Assembly: GCF_001638985.1 (NCBI RefSeq)
Contig: NW_017265162.1
Coordinates: 310,001-374,000 of the forward strand
Origin: Phycomyces blakesleeanus NRRL 1555(-)
Lineage: Eukaryota; Mucoromycota; Mucoromycetes; Mucorales; Phycomycetaceae
DNA length: 64,000 bases
Direction: 5' to 3'
The notes beneath the pieces were generated by a model. The model saw nothing but the letters and a program-made list of their open reading frames with translations, was not told the origin of the DNA and ran no database searches. The translations under genes and the position numbers were made by a program. Below are positions 35,231-47,912 of the stretch, piece by piece (the first letter of the stretch is position 1; each line of letters opens with the position of its first letter).

Positions 35231-38200
35231 CTACTCAAACGAAAGTGCTTGTAAAGCCCATAACCAGCCATCCTTTTCTGACTCTCCATTGGCTAGAAAA
35301 ATCCATTGTTTGCCACGCCTACCCAGCCGATGACCCCATTTGAATCCACAAGTGTCCTTGGGTTTCCAGACAACAAATGTTCCTGATGACTCCATAGATG
35401 CCTCAACTGGTCCGTCAATCCACCGTGAGGGTATCTCTTTATCTCGAGTTATCGGCCGAATGGCCTCTTTACTTGCCAACAGGTAAGTATCCTTTAGCGG
35501 AAGGTGGAACATTTTCTTGTAGACCGGAGACCAAAGTGATTTAGATCTCTCCTTTTGCCACCGACGAAAGACAAGTAGACCGACCTGTTTAACATAGACA
35601 CAAAACGTATCTTTGTACGGAGCATTGTATTTGTGTTTAAAAAACAATGGGCCAGAATACTAAATGATGAATAGCACCAAACTGTAAATATCAAGTATGC
35701 ATGCATGTATGTATGTATATATGTATCACATATACTAAATAAAAAATAATAATATCGGCGTTTAATAGACTCACCATAACATTACTAGACTTATCAGCCT
35801 TTAGTGGTTGACAAGGCTGTATGCTCATATAGTCTAACCAAAGTTTAATACATCGTATCCACTTGTCCGCTGAAGGTCTCGATTCGGCAGTGTATTCAAT
35901 AATAACTCCCTCGCTCGAGATTAGCCTAAAGTCTAGATTGTCTGCTCTTTCATTACTATGCTCTACTTTTATAATCTGCCGTAAATCTATTACACTGTCG
36001 GCATGTAGCAAATGACTCGCGCGTCTCATTCGTTGATTAGCAGGGGTATTTGGATTGGTTTGATACTGTGATCCAAGATTGAATGCTGGAATTTGTTTGA
36101 GTAAAAACGTTTGAGTAGTTCTGAACAGCGCGCTTGCAAAGCTTTGTTTTGCAGGATGTAGTAGGAATTCATCCTTGGGATTCTTGATCATGAATAGCAG
36201 CCCATGATCGAGAATGTAGTACACTTTGCGATTGTCATATTTATTTGTCAAATGTCCTTCGTGAGCAGCTGGTGCAGACAACAATGGGCACACGGGTGTA
36301 CAGAGTACAAGGCGCGGGATCTGTGGGGTTTCAGTTGAAATAGATCGTTCTCGATAATTAGTTCCTGTTACTGTTACTGTTCCTGTTATTAAAATAAATG
36401 AAACAAAGAGGTTCTTACCTGACTGATGAGTTGAAAGGACAATACTGGATCTCCTGGATTATCTCTCCCATGCTTAATTAGTTCTCGCCGTGCGCATGAG
36501 TACTCCCAACACAATCTCATTTTGTCTTCTTCTGCAGGAAGGGGGATATTCTGTGCCTTTAATAAAGTCAGGACACATGTTCTAATGTTTTGGAGTTGCA
36601 TTGAATCAGTTGAAGCACTCGGTAAAGGTGCCCTGATATCAAGTCCAAGTAGTGGAATATTGACATCAATAAAGGACGGAATGGGGGATTTGATCTTGAT
36701 TTTGTGGTATATTTCGATAAACCATTCAAAGGCTTCATTTCTAGATGGAGCTTCGAAAAGAAAGGCAGAATCTTGGGTACGGTTGTCGATTCGTAAGCAG
36801 AAACTACCATCTAATGGTGATAATGGAGTTAGACGAAGGCCTGGCTGCTCAAAGGTAATCTCATGGGCTATTCGACAAGAATCTCCTGGGTATTGCTATT
36901 GAATTATTAATTTATTGATTTATTGATTGATCATTTAAAATATCAAATAGTTAAAAATAAGCCATATATATAATTAAGCATTTTTTTAATAAAAAAAATT
37001 AAAAGTACCTTTATAGAAAACAAAACAATCTTCTTTTTTGTCAGCTCTACGTAGAACTCACGCCAATGCAGACGTTCCTGCCGTTCGGATGTATGATTCA
37101 ATCTCTTTTCATGAGAATGACGACGATATATGTTTTGTGATTTTGTACAAATTAATCGTCCTTCTTTTTCAATCCTCTCATGATTAAGACTTTGCTCGTA
37201 CGGCTTTAATGGAAAACTGTTGAGTAATAAAAATGAAAATAAAGTTTTTAATGATGAATGATCAAAAAGCGATAAACTAACCTCAGAGAAAAGCTTATAT
37301 GAGAAGAACGTTTGTGAAGCGTGTGATCATTAAGAGATTCAAAAGCCTTCATGGGGATTGTGTCTTTGGTCTTGAGTGAAAGACAATGAAGCATGATGAC
37401 AACAGTCGACAGATGTTCATCACTGTTTGTTAAATGTTGAAAAAGAAAGAACTAATTCTGTATATAATATAAATATATATATTTTTATATATAAATATAG
37501 ATATGTATGTACAAATCCAGATTATTATATGTAAACTAAAGGTCAAGCTAAATAACTAAATTGGGATTATTGACACCCGTCTGCCCTTTTTTTGTGTATG
37601 TGTGTGTGTGTGGTCAGTAACAAGCTCCTTTCTTTAATACGGAAAAATCAATCCCAAGCACAGACCATGACTTGGGTCTAGGGGTATTTGAGTGAATGAC
37701 TTTGGTGTCTATGTTTAATTCTGTTTGGCTAAAGACACTGATCATTGCCTTGACTCTCTTTAGTCGGTTTTTAGAAGACTGGCGTACACTTGCAAGTACA
37801 GGAGCATCAATGAGAGGGTGATTGAATAGGCTATTATGTTGTTGTTCCAGAAATGCTATAAGCTCATTGATTACTTTTTCGCGTGTATGCTTGTCATAGT
37901 ATGTTGTCCATTCACCTATTTAAAGACGTGATACGATTTTTCTTGTCTTAGCTCGTATACTCCAATCATCGGATATGTGTCTGTCTTACCACAACAGGAG
38001 ATCATTTTATTCCAGATTGGACTTTCACGGAATCGTATAAAGCTGGATTCCAAAATCACGTATACCGCTTTTTTTGCTGGATCAAAACAATGATCTGCTT
38101 TGTGATCTCTGATCATAGCAACTACTTTGCTACGAACTTCATCATTTACATTGATTTCAAATGGACTGTTATGTGTCATGTACACAGCAAATATATGATG

Positions 38201-38663
38201 AGCAGTGCTCCATTGTTTCTTTGGCATGTTTTTCATTTTATCATAGCGTTCAATCTCCAGAAAGAAAAACTACACAAAATATTATTCAATATACCTTCTA
38301 CATACATACAGGTATATATATATATATAAGTATCCAAAAGCTTACCAAGTTTTCACAAGAGTATTCGTTTATTAAATGGAGTAAGAAATAGCAGAGTGGG
38401 ACCCTTGATTCTAGCATGGCCTTAAGTCCTTCTTTGCGTATCTCCGAAATACAGACATCCAATGGTAAATGCTCCCCAAAAAAAGAATCTAATTTTCGGG
38501 CAGATCGATCTTGCCTTAGCTTGTCAAATGTGTCAACACTGGTATGTTTTGATTGTGTCGAAGCTCTACGTCGCATTTGAAGAGCTGGCCTATGAGGTGT
38601 AGAAGGATACTCCTGGGGCTCTTCAACCAAAGAGTTTGGAAACATAATAGTATTGTAAGACAT
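35231..38663 (-). CDS. RGS domain plus Spo71-like PH modules
   Basis: Large signalling protein, about 900 residues in roughly nine exons. N-terminal RGS domain: KLDSFFGEHLPLDVCISEIR, PLCYFLLHLINEYSCENL, and the last helices in exon 2 (FDPAKKAVYVILESSFIRFR). RGS domains speed GTP hydrolysis on G-alpha. A linker with PRPKSWSVLGIDFSVL and DEHLSTVVIMLHCLS follows. PH-like modules come next: WREFYVELTKKKIVLFS with FLFEAPSRNEAFEWFIEIYH and SFIDVNIPLLGLDI; then YYILDHGLLFMIKNP with SADKWIRCIKLWLDYM; then DTFCVYVKQVGLLVFRRW and a C-terminal GWLWALQALSFE. The PH region resembles fungal Spo71/Mug56-type proteins, which act in sporulation membrane growth; that match is from memory. The start at 38663 is the first ATG. 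Confidence 0.75.
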
Positions 38664-40600
38664 GTGAATATTGGTGGCGTATTGATGTATATATTGATAT
38701 AAAAGAAGGAAATGATTTAGATATAAAGTTCAAAAGCAAATAGCAGTAATAATGACAGTGATAATAATAACAGAAAAAGATTATATATTTGGCCCAAACG
38801 AAAATCTATTTTGGGTTTTATATAGATTGTTGAAGGGTCGATTAGCAGTTCTATGATAGAAACGGCCACTTAAACCAAAGAGGTCTAAAGTCAGATATGA
38901 TTTTTAAGAGGTTTAGCTTTTTTTTAAAAAAAAATAAGAATAACAACAATGATATGCAGCATCGCATTCTATTTCGATAAATTTGTGATTTGATTGGTAT
39001 TAATACGTACAGAAAGTCGTATTTCCATTAGTGTCTACTAAAAAATGAAAATTAATAGCCAAGATCGGGCAGATTCATATTTTATTGTATTTGATATAGT
39101 AAATTTTTCTATCAATTTACAAGATCATTTATTTATATATAGACGTGGCCATTATTATTACTATTACCAAAGAAAAGCAAAAACAGACGTAGCTTTTCAA
39201 ATGTAATTATTGCAGAGAAATCGCTATCAAATTACTCAAACATTACTCACGATTGCTCACGATCGTTAACTTATTTTACTTCTTTTAAACAATGGATATA
39301 CCCTCACCCTGCCTTGCGCGGGGACTTTTCGGCATGCGTGTGTGTGTCAGTCAGTATCTAGTGCTAACCAGATTAATGCTGATCAGATCTATAATGTCCC
39401 TTATTCTATCTGTAAAGCACAGACCTCGTTTATAGTCTAATAATCGTTTATCTATCGGTTTCCCCGAAACTCTGGCCAAATCAGTAAATAGATATATTGG
39501 GTGTCTGATTGATCCGATATGTCCCAATGTTTTCCCTCTTTATTTTTAAGCAATCGATTAAAGTCTCCTAACTCCTCCAAATAAAAATAAGAACAAATAG
39601 TAATATAATCGAGGAACAAAGTGGGGGTGTTATCGATATTAGCCATGAGAGCATCAAACCTATTTACTATATTTATGAAATGTTTTGCATTACTGGTTCA
39701 CTAGAGTCAGTTTATTGCATCATTCCCAGCCAATGTTAGGTGTATATTCTTTGTTGGCCCTTATACCTTTAACACCTATGGTTTGATTATTGAATCAGTT
39801 GTCCCTCTATATACCGATACTATCACTATTGTACTCAACGTATCTCCTGCTAAAATTGAAATACATGACCTCTAATCAATAAAATGCTAATAAAGTTTAA
39901 ACCGACCAACCAGACCTTACAATCTGTTTGTTGTCTAAGCCATTAAGAATACTGCACAAATAATGAGAAATTGAAACATAAAATTAGCCGAAGAGCAAGA
40001 TATTACCAAGTAATTCATGCAAAACAAAAATCCAATTTGTAATACATATTCAACAATAAACACACACACACACACATATATATATACGCAAATTAGACTA
40101 TAGTGATCGAAAACACTAAGCTAATAATCACATCTTCTATTGAATAGTTTGATACAAAAAATGAAGATATAAATAGGGAAAATATACCAGCTTCCCATAT
40201 AGATTGTAAATAACAATTAACAGGTATTTGGGTAAGAGCTTTTGGCTTAAAAATAAATGGTAAAATGAATCAAGTGACTTTGAAGTACCGTGGGGAGATC
40301 ATGAAAGTACGCCAGCATCATCATACTGTTACATTACTTACCACCATTTTATTAAATAACTGTTCAAATACCTTTTTTTTTATAAAAAAAAAGCTAGAGA
40401 GCTTAATATATTTTAGTTAAAATGAATTTATGGTGATTACAGTTAAATGGTCTCGTTAAATGCATATATTATTATAGCGTTGCCCTAATTACAACCAGTG
40501 ATAGCACCAACAATAATAAAGTCAAAGAGTTTGGTACAATTAGAATACAATAATTAGCGTTTATATAGTAAGTTGGTATGGGTTTATATGTATGAGTATA
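38664..40600. other. Gene-poor region with one orphan ORF
   Basis: 1.94 kb upstream of the RGS gene and downstream of the PA-RING gene. Mostly AT-rich. A less biased patch at 39300-39790 contains an orphan minus-strand frame (39452-39646). No motif, repeat boundary or RNA gene recognised. Confidence 0.45.
39452..39646 (-). CDS. Orphan short ORF
   Basis: A 64-residue frame from an ATG: MANIDNTPTLFLDYITICSY, then LEELGDFNRLLKNKEGKHWD and IYLLIWPEFRGNR. It looks protein-like rather than low-complexity, and the local composition is less AT-rich than its flanks. No family recognised. It could be a gene fragment or one exon of an undetected gene. Confidence 0.2.
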   Translation of the reverse strand: MANIDNTPTLFLDYITICSYFYLEELGDFNRLLKNKEGKHWDISDQSDTQYIYLLIWPEFRGNR

Positions 40601-42048
40601 TTAAAAGTATTTTTGCTTAAAGCGTTCACGCCTTGTACCACGCGTATCGCCGTTGATATCCTTTAGCGCATCAACACAGTTCGCTTTACAAAGAGGGCAT
40701 TCCCCAGACTTGGAAGTAAGCCAAGGATCTAAAAGCAAATAAAGAAAAATATCAGAAAGCTCGTTAACATATTGTGTTCGGATCTTCTTTTACTATTTTT
40801 GTGAACTAATAAAAAGCTTACCAATGCAGTGGGTATGATATTCGTGTTTACAGGGTAGCTGTCTGACAACGTCTCCACCAACCATTCCTTCCAAACATAT
40901 TGCACATGGATTTTCTTCATTGCTCAAAAGCGATGAAGAATCATCATAAGAGCCCGATCCTGATTGATGACTGGTGGCTGGTGTCATTATAATAGTACGG
41001 GTCAACAGTTGTTTGACCTCTGAAGGGTGAAGAAGTTCTTTTCCCATAGGAAGAACTTCTCCCACGCCTATTTCTTCACCAGATCCAGGGTTACGAGCCA
41101 CTCGACGACGCCAAAGATAAAACAGTATTCCAGCTGTTAACGGAAATATGGTTAGACCTATAAACGTAAGAGATCATGGAAGATCAAAGTGTAATATATT
41201 TACCAAATGTACACATTATAGCGCCACATACTGCAACAGCAATAATAAGTACAAGTTCTGCTGTTGGAAGTTTTTCTGTTGGCGTTGGAAACATGTGAAC
41301 ACGAATAGCCAATGTTAAGGTCTTGCCGTTGATGACTTTTGGAGGGGACTTCATTGAGTTTTCCAGTAATCCGTGAAGCTCCCTACCAATCTTGGGATTC
41401 ACAAAAAAGACTGGTATAGTGATTCCAGAGTTTTTAGGAATACCCTAAAAAAAACAATACGTAAATACATATATGTATGTGCGGCTAATAAATGGCACTA
41501 TATATTTAGAAGCCTAGTTATTTACCATGTTCTTTTTTTTCGCGAATATAGAATCATCTTTATGGCTTGTGGCATAGAAAATTACAGCAACTGTTCCATG
41601 CTTTTGAGTTATTTTGATCTTGGTCGAGAGCGAACATCCTCCACTTTGGACTAATGCAATTAAAGGAGCCTTTGGGAAGTTCTCCTCTGCAGCAGTGACC
41701 GGACCGACATTACACGATAATCCAGAGTCATATAGAATGCCCTCAAGCCCATCTTCTGGAGGTAAGACTGCATTCTCTGCTGCATGTACAATCTCATATC
41801 TATTTGTAGAAAGGGAGACATCGCTTGCTGTCGAAAGAGAATCGACATCAGAGCTCAGCCATACTGAATCTGTATTAAGAGAAATAAGATGAGAGTATTT
41901 ATAAGAATGAGTACAAATTCTAATTATTTCTCTATTTTTTTAAAGTTATTTGTTTACCTTGAGAAATATGTGGGCCAGTGCCAAATGCTAGGACATTTTG
42001 AATAAAAATAGCGAGAAAATAAGATAAGTAGAGTAGGAATAATTGCAT
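40601..42048 (-). CDS. PA-TM-RING-H2 E3 ubiquitin ligase
   Basis: Endomembrane E3 of the RNF13/GRAIL layout, about 357 residues. Signal peptide MQLFLLYLSYFLAIFIQNVLA, a protease-associated domain (YDSGLSCNVG, LIALVQSGGCSLSTKIK, GTVAVIFYATSH, GITIPVFFVN), one membrane helix (LVLIIAVAVCGAIMCTF, continuing into FPLTAGILFYLW), then a cytosolic RING-H2: CAICLEGMVGGDVVRQLPC, KHEYHTHCI and, after an intron, PWLTSKSGECPLCKANC. The Cys/His spacing C-C-C-H-H-C-C-C is complete. Family members sort and ubiquitinate cargo at Golgi, endosome or vacuole. Exons are about 42048-41950, 41885-41525, 41445-41204, 41158-40825 and 40731-40601. Confidence 0.93.
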
Positions 42049-42319
42049 AATAAACTCGAGGGCTCTTAGAGTAGATCAAAATGGAGAAAATAGATGAAAA
42101 TTCATTTTGAAAATTCAGAGGTCTTTTAAAGAGTATTGCTGGAACTTAATTAGCTGAACAAGGTGTCAAAGGTCTCAGAAAGTGAGTAAATTAAAGATAT
42201 TTTGAAAGTTTTCATTTTAGCATAAATGAAGTGTTACTGGTATGTTACACATGTATGAAATATGTTCAGTAGAGCTTGGTACTATTCATATTTATTATTG
42301 TTTCATTGATTAATGTAGC

Positions 42320-45300
42320 TCATGAGATATCCATATATTCCACAGCGCGTGTTTCTCTGTTTTCAGCTTCGGCTACAGTAAGCTTGTAATCATCAGCAAA
42401 AGGCCCATTTGAGACCTCTTTGACAAAGTGATCGAACTTTGGTGTAGTGTCTGAGTAACAAATAAATAAAATAAAAAATAAAATAAAATAAAATAAACGT
42501 TAATCATTAACAAACAAATTTTGATTTCGAGACAGCTCTCTCAAACTTTTTAAATCTTACTTTGATCAGACAATCCAGAAAGCGCGACAATGCAACGAAG
42601 TGTGGCTCTCACCAACTCTTGGTTCTTTTCCACCTCCTGCTTTACAGCATTACTTCTCATTTTGAAATCAAGAGTTGATTTGAAAGGTGAAACAAGATCA
42701 TCAAGCTCTGATAAATAGTTAGAGTATTTGGTGAGATATAGAAAAAGATATGGATTAAGCGGCGGCTTACTTTGAGTCACGGCTCTTATTGCGATTTTAC
42801 TAAGGCGAATCAACATAAGATATCCTAGCATCTTAATCTCATGCTGATCTTCAAGTCCTGCTCTCACACGATCCAAGAAACCATGTACATCAATTTTATC
42901 TAAGCATGTACCGAGTAATGTATACATGCACTCATAGGCAGCCTTAAATAAATCGTTAGTTTCACAAATACAATGCATAAATGATTATTCCTAATGCATG
43001 AATAATACCTTTCTAATCTCAAGACCATCGTCCACCTTGTGCTTAAAGGGTCCCATTTCAACTGTGTGAATCAACTCCTCCTAATGATTGATAGTATATG
43101 GATCAGTTTATCAAAGTGTATCAAAAGAAGAACAAAAAAAAGGAAGCCCATTCGCTATATAAACGTCTCTTACCTTAATCACAGTCTCTTCGTACAGCAA
43201 TGGGATCAACTGGCCAAGAACGTCTCGGATCAAATAAGGCTTACGGTGAACTGCCGAGTTAATTGCCAAGAGTGCCAAACGGCGAACATTCTAGAACCAA
43301 CCAGAAAGAAAGTTATAAAATTATAAGATTATAAATTAGACTGTTGTTTTTCCTTTCTTATTTACTTACCAGATCAGGATCTTGCAATAAAATTAGGAAC
43401 TGAGAAAGAATGGGTTTCAACAAATCATCGTAGGCCTGTGAAGGATCCACAACAGCATATTTTATGGCAGTTGCCACTGTAGCTCTCACATGAGCTGAAG
43501 GCGACGACAAACGCTCCTGATAAAATGCATAGATATATATATAGTGAGATTTTTTTTTCTAGATAAAGCAACCGAAAACTAGATACTAATTTATTTACCT
43601 CGAGCTGGGGTAAGAATTTACGTGGGTCTGTCAAAGCCAGTTTGCCGAGACATTCGGCAACCACTGTACGAGTACCTTCTTCTTGCTCCGACTCACTACT
43701 CTCTAACAATAAATCCCATATTTCATTTGAAGCATCTCCCAAAGAAGCGTTCTTTCCATGCTGGTCATAACGAGTAATTATCTAAAAAGAAAAAAAAAAG
43801 TTAGATGATTAAAGATAACGTTTTTTAATATGCATTAAAAAAAGTACCTCTTTAAGAGCATGTAACAACAAGTAGCGGCGCTTTGGGTAGGCCTTCATCT
43901 GATCGACAATCAAGGGTAAATATCGGCTAATATTACCAACACTCATGTTACCTAAATACAAAGAAGATAAGTCGCAAGCCAAACAATCATATTATCATTC
44001 GATTTCTCATGTACCCTACCTAGTGCGAATGCAGCAGCAAACTTGACTTCTTCTGACTGGACCGAGAATAAGGCCAGGATTTGTTCGTGAATATTACCCA
44101 GGTGACTCAAATCACTAATTAAATTAGATCAAAGCCAAAAATTTAAATGAGAAAAGAAAGACAGTAATAGCACAAGTTCCACAAAGTACATACATTCGAC
44201 GACCAATTTCACCCAATGTCAAAAGACTGAGGTATTTTATAGAGTCGTTGGTGGCAGGATCCTTTAATGTTATAAATGTTAGTGTCTACCCTTTCATATA
44301 TATATCCAAACGAAAAAAAACCTGTCATACTTCAATGTAGTTTTGGAAAGTTCCAATAGTAAGTTGGCGGTTTTCTAGAGTAGTATTTACTGTCAATACA
44401 GCAACACATTGGGCCACAGTAGCAGCAGCCTGCTTATTAGCAACAGCAGCAACACCGCCAGCAGAAACACCGCTAGTTTTTACGTTCAATAGAGGTTCCA
44501 CCAAACCCTTAACCAGGTTCTGGTACTCATCAGGACAAGCCTTAGTCAAAGCAGTGAAGAGTGAAAGAAGACTGTTGAGTGCATATCCTTGGAGAAGAGG
44601 AGACTGGATTAATTGCAGGAGAGAGGGCAGAATCGAAACTCTCATATTTTCGGCCGAACTAGCGCTGACAGTGATAATAGACTCAATGGCTTTGAGAGCC
44701 AATGGGAGTAAGTGAAGATCATTATCACACACCAAAGGTTTCAGTTCGACCAATAGAGATTTACAACTTTCTGGAGAAAGACTTTGGCCAAATCTAAAGT
44801 ATAAACAAAAATAAATAAATACTTTGATGTGCAGAAAATGTCAGTAAGCACTAAAACATAAGTACCTCTTCACCAAAATGTTCAGGCACTCAAGACTAGC
44901 AATACGGATTGTACGGTTGCTCTTTCTTAACAACAGTCCGATTTCATCCACAGCCACAAGAACGCATCGCTCAAGCTCTTCGCCAGCTACGGCAGGACTC
45001 TGAGAAACGATTGCAAGAGTGCGTACACTAATCAAGCGTGTCACTTCATTCTTCAGACGATCCAATAAGACATCCCATGCCTGACGCTGCTGTGACTGTA
45101 ATACATCTCCAGCCTGTGCCAGTAAAGCACCTAGACACATTATCGAGCGTTCCTTGACTTCTTGGTCGGCGTCGTTTGTACTGAGTATTTTGAGAGTTGC
45201 ATCGAGAATCTGCAAAAGATATGGCTTATATTCCTCATTCATTGGGGTAATACCATGCTCGCCTGTTTCGGTGCGATGGATGGGACGAATAACTTTGATG

Positions 45301-47606
45301 AGTTCAACGCACACCAAAAAGGCCTCAGATGTGATCTTGTAGAATTTATCAGACAAGGTGTTGATTATGGCCGGGCACAAACGATCGAGGTATGGGTGAA
45401 GAACATTTGGTGGGTGGCTACGGAGGAAACGACGCAAGAAGGCAAGGACTTCGATTTTGAGGTTAGATGTCAAAGCCACTTGCTGTTGCTCTGAAGCAGA
45501 GCTACTGAGAGAAGATACAATAACAGGAACAAAAATTTCTACTTCTTGATCCAAACCACCATGAAGAACAGTAACAAGCTCTCGCAAAAGGTGGAATCCA
45601 ATCTGGCGAGTCTGTGTAGACTTTGAGCCAAGTTGCTGCGCAAGAGCGTGGCTTAACTTAGGCACCAGTTGTCTAAGCAGCTGTTTGGGACTAAATTCAG
45701 ATTAAAGCACGGTAAATTAATACAGAAATAATGATTTATTTATACTCCTTACTTACCCTGTACCAGTCTCTGTAGGGTTAACTGATACGGCTACATGTGG
45801 GCGGATAAAGGTCAATAGAGAATCCTCGTCACTTCCTGTTACGTCAAAGTCAAGAACAGCTTTTCCGTCATCTATGACTATTTCTGTGTTCTCTCCACCG
45901 TACAGACTGGTTTGGCGTAAAAGTACAATGAATGTCTGTAAAATATCAGAACGAACAGACTCCTCTCTCTCTTTAAAGCGGCTAATAAGAGCGGGGGCAA
46001 CATTCTTGTAGAGCTGTTGAAGAAGGTCGGAACGAGTCTCAATAACAGCTGCCAACACCTTGGTTGCCGAGCGACGGACCTTCCAAGACATATCATCATC
46101 ATCGTCTGAATAATCACTAGAATATAGTATAAGATTCTCTATCTTATACGAATGACCACATAAAGTGACGTGTCTCTCTTACATAATATCATCGTATTCT
46201 TCTTCCTCTTCATCCTCTTCTTCATCTTCTTCCATATCTTCATCCTAAAAGTCGCCAAATTTGATTCAATATTTGGCCTAGCATTTGGTCCCGTAACCCG
46301 GTTTCGCTCTTACCTCATCATCTCCAACAATATTAGGATCATATCTAAGATATTCAAGCCCGAGGGAAATAATACGGTCAGTATAAGGGGAAATCTTGTG
46401 AGGACAGCGGAGAACGAATGATTCCAAGGTTTGAAGACAAATTTCACGCATTTCATCATCCTCTTCGGCTTCGGCAGTATATACTTCAATAATAGAGACC
46501 AATTCGGGGAGGTAATCAGCTAAACGGGCAGTGCTATAGCGGCTAAAGACGTATATAATTAATAAATTAAGGTGTACTCCGGTGGAGTAACAGGAGTAAA
46601 TAAAAATAAAAATATTAGAATATCTGTGTTTGTACCTCAGCATACCGGCACACTGAACAAGTGTGCGTAGTCTGTCTCCTGTAGAACTCTTATTTTTCAG
46701 CTGTGTCAAGATATGAGTAATCAGATCCTTAAACATGGCGTCATTTGCATGGACTGCGAAATGCCCAACAGCCAGAATTGTTCTCTTCCGGACCGCAGCA
46801 CGAGGGTGTGCCAGCAATGGCAATAGTGTGCTCTTGACCTGTGCCTGTTTACTGGCTGGGATCTGGGCACCAAAACGTGAGAGAACCTCAGCAAGAACGT
46901 CTAAAGCATCCATCTCCATCTCATATGTTGTGTTGGAATCCTGCAAGATCTCCAGTGCCTTGGGGACGAGTACATTGCTAATAGTATCTCCTTTGACAGA
47001 ATTTACTTCCAGCACAACTGTCTTTAAGCCTGTGTGTATTTATGTACCACACGTCAGCTAATGTTGCACCTCTCCGGATATTCGCGCAGTCAAACAGAAA
47101 ATAACACCTTACCCACACTGGCAATGCCGCGGAGTTCTTCATTCTCTCGCTGTGCTGCAAATCCACATAGACATTTTACAATTTCGATGATGTGCTCTTC
47201 CTGGATCTGTTTTACAAGAGGGCCAAGACTATATATAAAATGTGTTATTCAAAGCCTTTTGAGTAGTTAACACAGCCAAGAAAAAGCTTGTGCGAAACTT
47301 GTGTTGTATTTTATGCACACACCACTTGACAGCAAGATTTTGCACCTCGCCATTCTTATCGTCCATCAGCTTCAAGACAGCACGGACAACTTTTATTTCA
47401 ACAGATTTTTCAAGGGTAAACGAAGGTTTTTGAAGTTCGTTCATAAGGTCATTCAAGGCCATGTACCGGAAATCCCTATCCTCATTGCACATCTGTACGC
47501 ATAATTTCATCAGTTGAATGTTTCGGCAAGAACGTTGTTGGGTTCTTTAGAGCTCTCTAACCTTCTCGAGGAGATTAGCCACCATGTACGCGTTTGTAAC
47601 TGGCAT
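42320..47606 (-). CDS. CAND1: Cullin-associated NEDD8-dissociated protein 1 (TIP120)
   Basis: HEAT-repeat exchange factor that wraps un-neddylated cullin-RBX1 and swaps substrate receptors of SCF-type ubiquitin ligases. Roughly 1230 residues over about 15 exons, close to the usual length. Exon 1 (47606-47562) encodes [15 protein letters not shown] and splices in phase to the signature [21 protein letters not shown] and [13 protein letters not shown]. Later segments include [20 protein letters not shown], an acidic insert encoded at about 46190-46250, [62 protein letters not shown] and the C-terminus [18 protein letters not shown] and AVEYMDIS. Codons and introns look normal. It starts about 306 bp downstream of the ZNG1 stop, on the same strand. 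Confidence 0.96.
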
Positions 47607-47912
47607 ATTGAGTGGTTGCAAATAGCAGTAATTTGGACGCGCGTAAAGAGAAGCGAGCAAAAAACAGGAAAGAGAAAAAAAGGGGAAGAGAAGAGTCTGG
47701 CTGCATGTCGTATGCTTCTCAGTGACTGGCATTTGACCATGGCCCATTCAAAATTATTCATATAGTAAAGTAGAGGTAATTGAGGTCTTAAGAGTGATAC
47801 ATCATAGAAGTGATTGATTATATGAAAAAGATCTTTATATATTGTATGAACCATAAAAATATCAGATTAAAACAAAAAAAGGCAGATAACATAGTAATAG
47901 ATGCGATGGCTA
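47607..47912. other. Intergenic between ZNG1 and CAND1
   Basis: 306 bp containing the CAND1 promoter and ZNG1 3' UTR. The minus strand is C/T-rich around 47650-47700. No gene. Confidence 0.5.

Noticed and set aside
45154..45494. Plus-strand frames opposite CAND1
   Set aside because: Antisense shadows of a strongly supported CAND1 exon.
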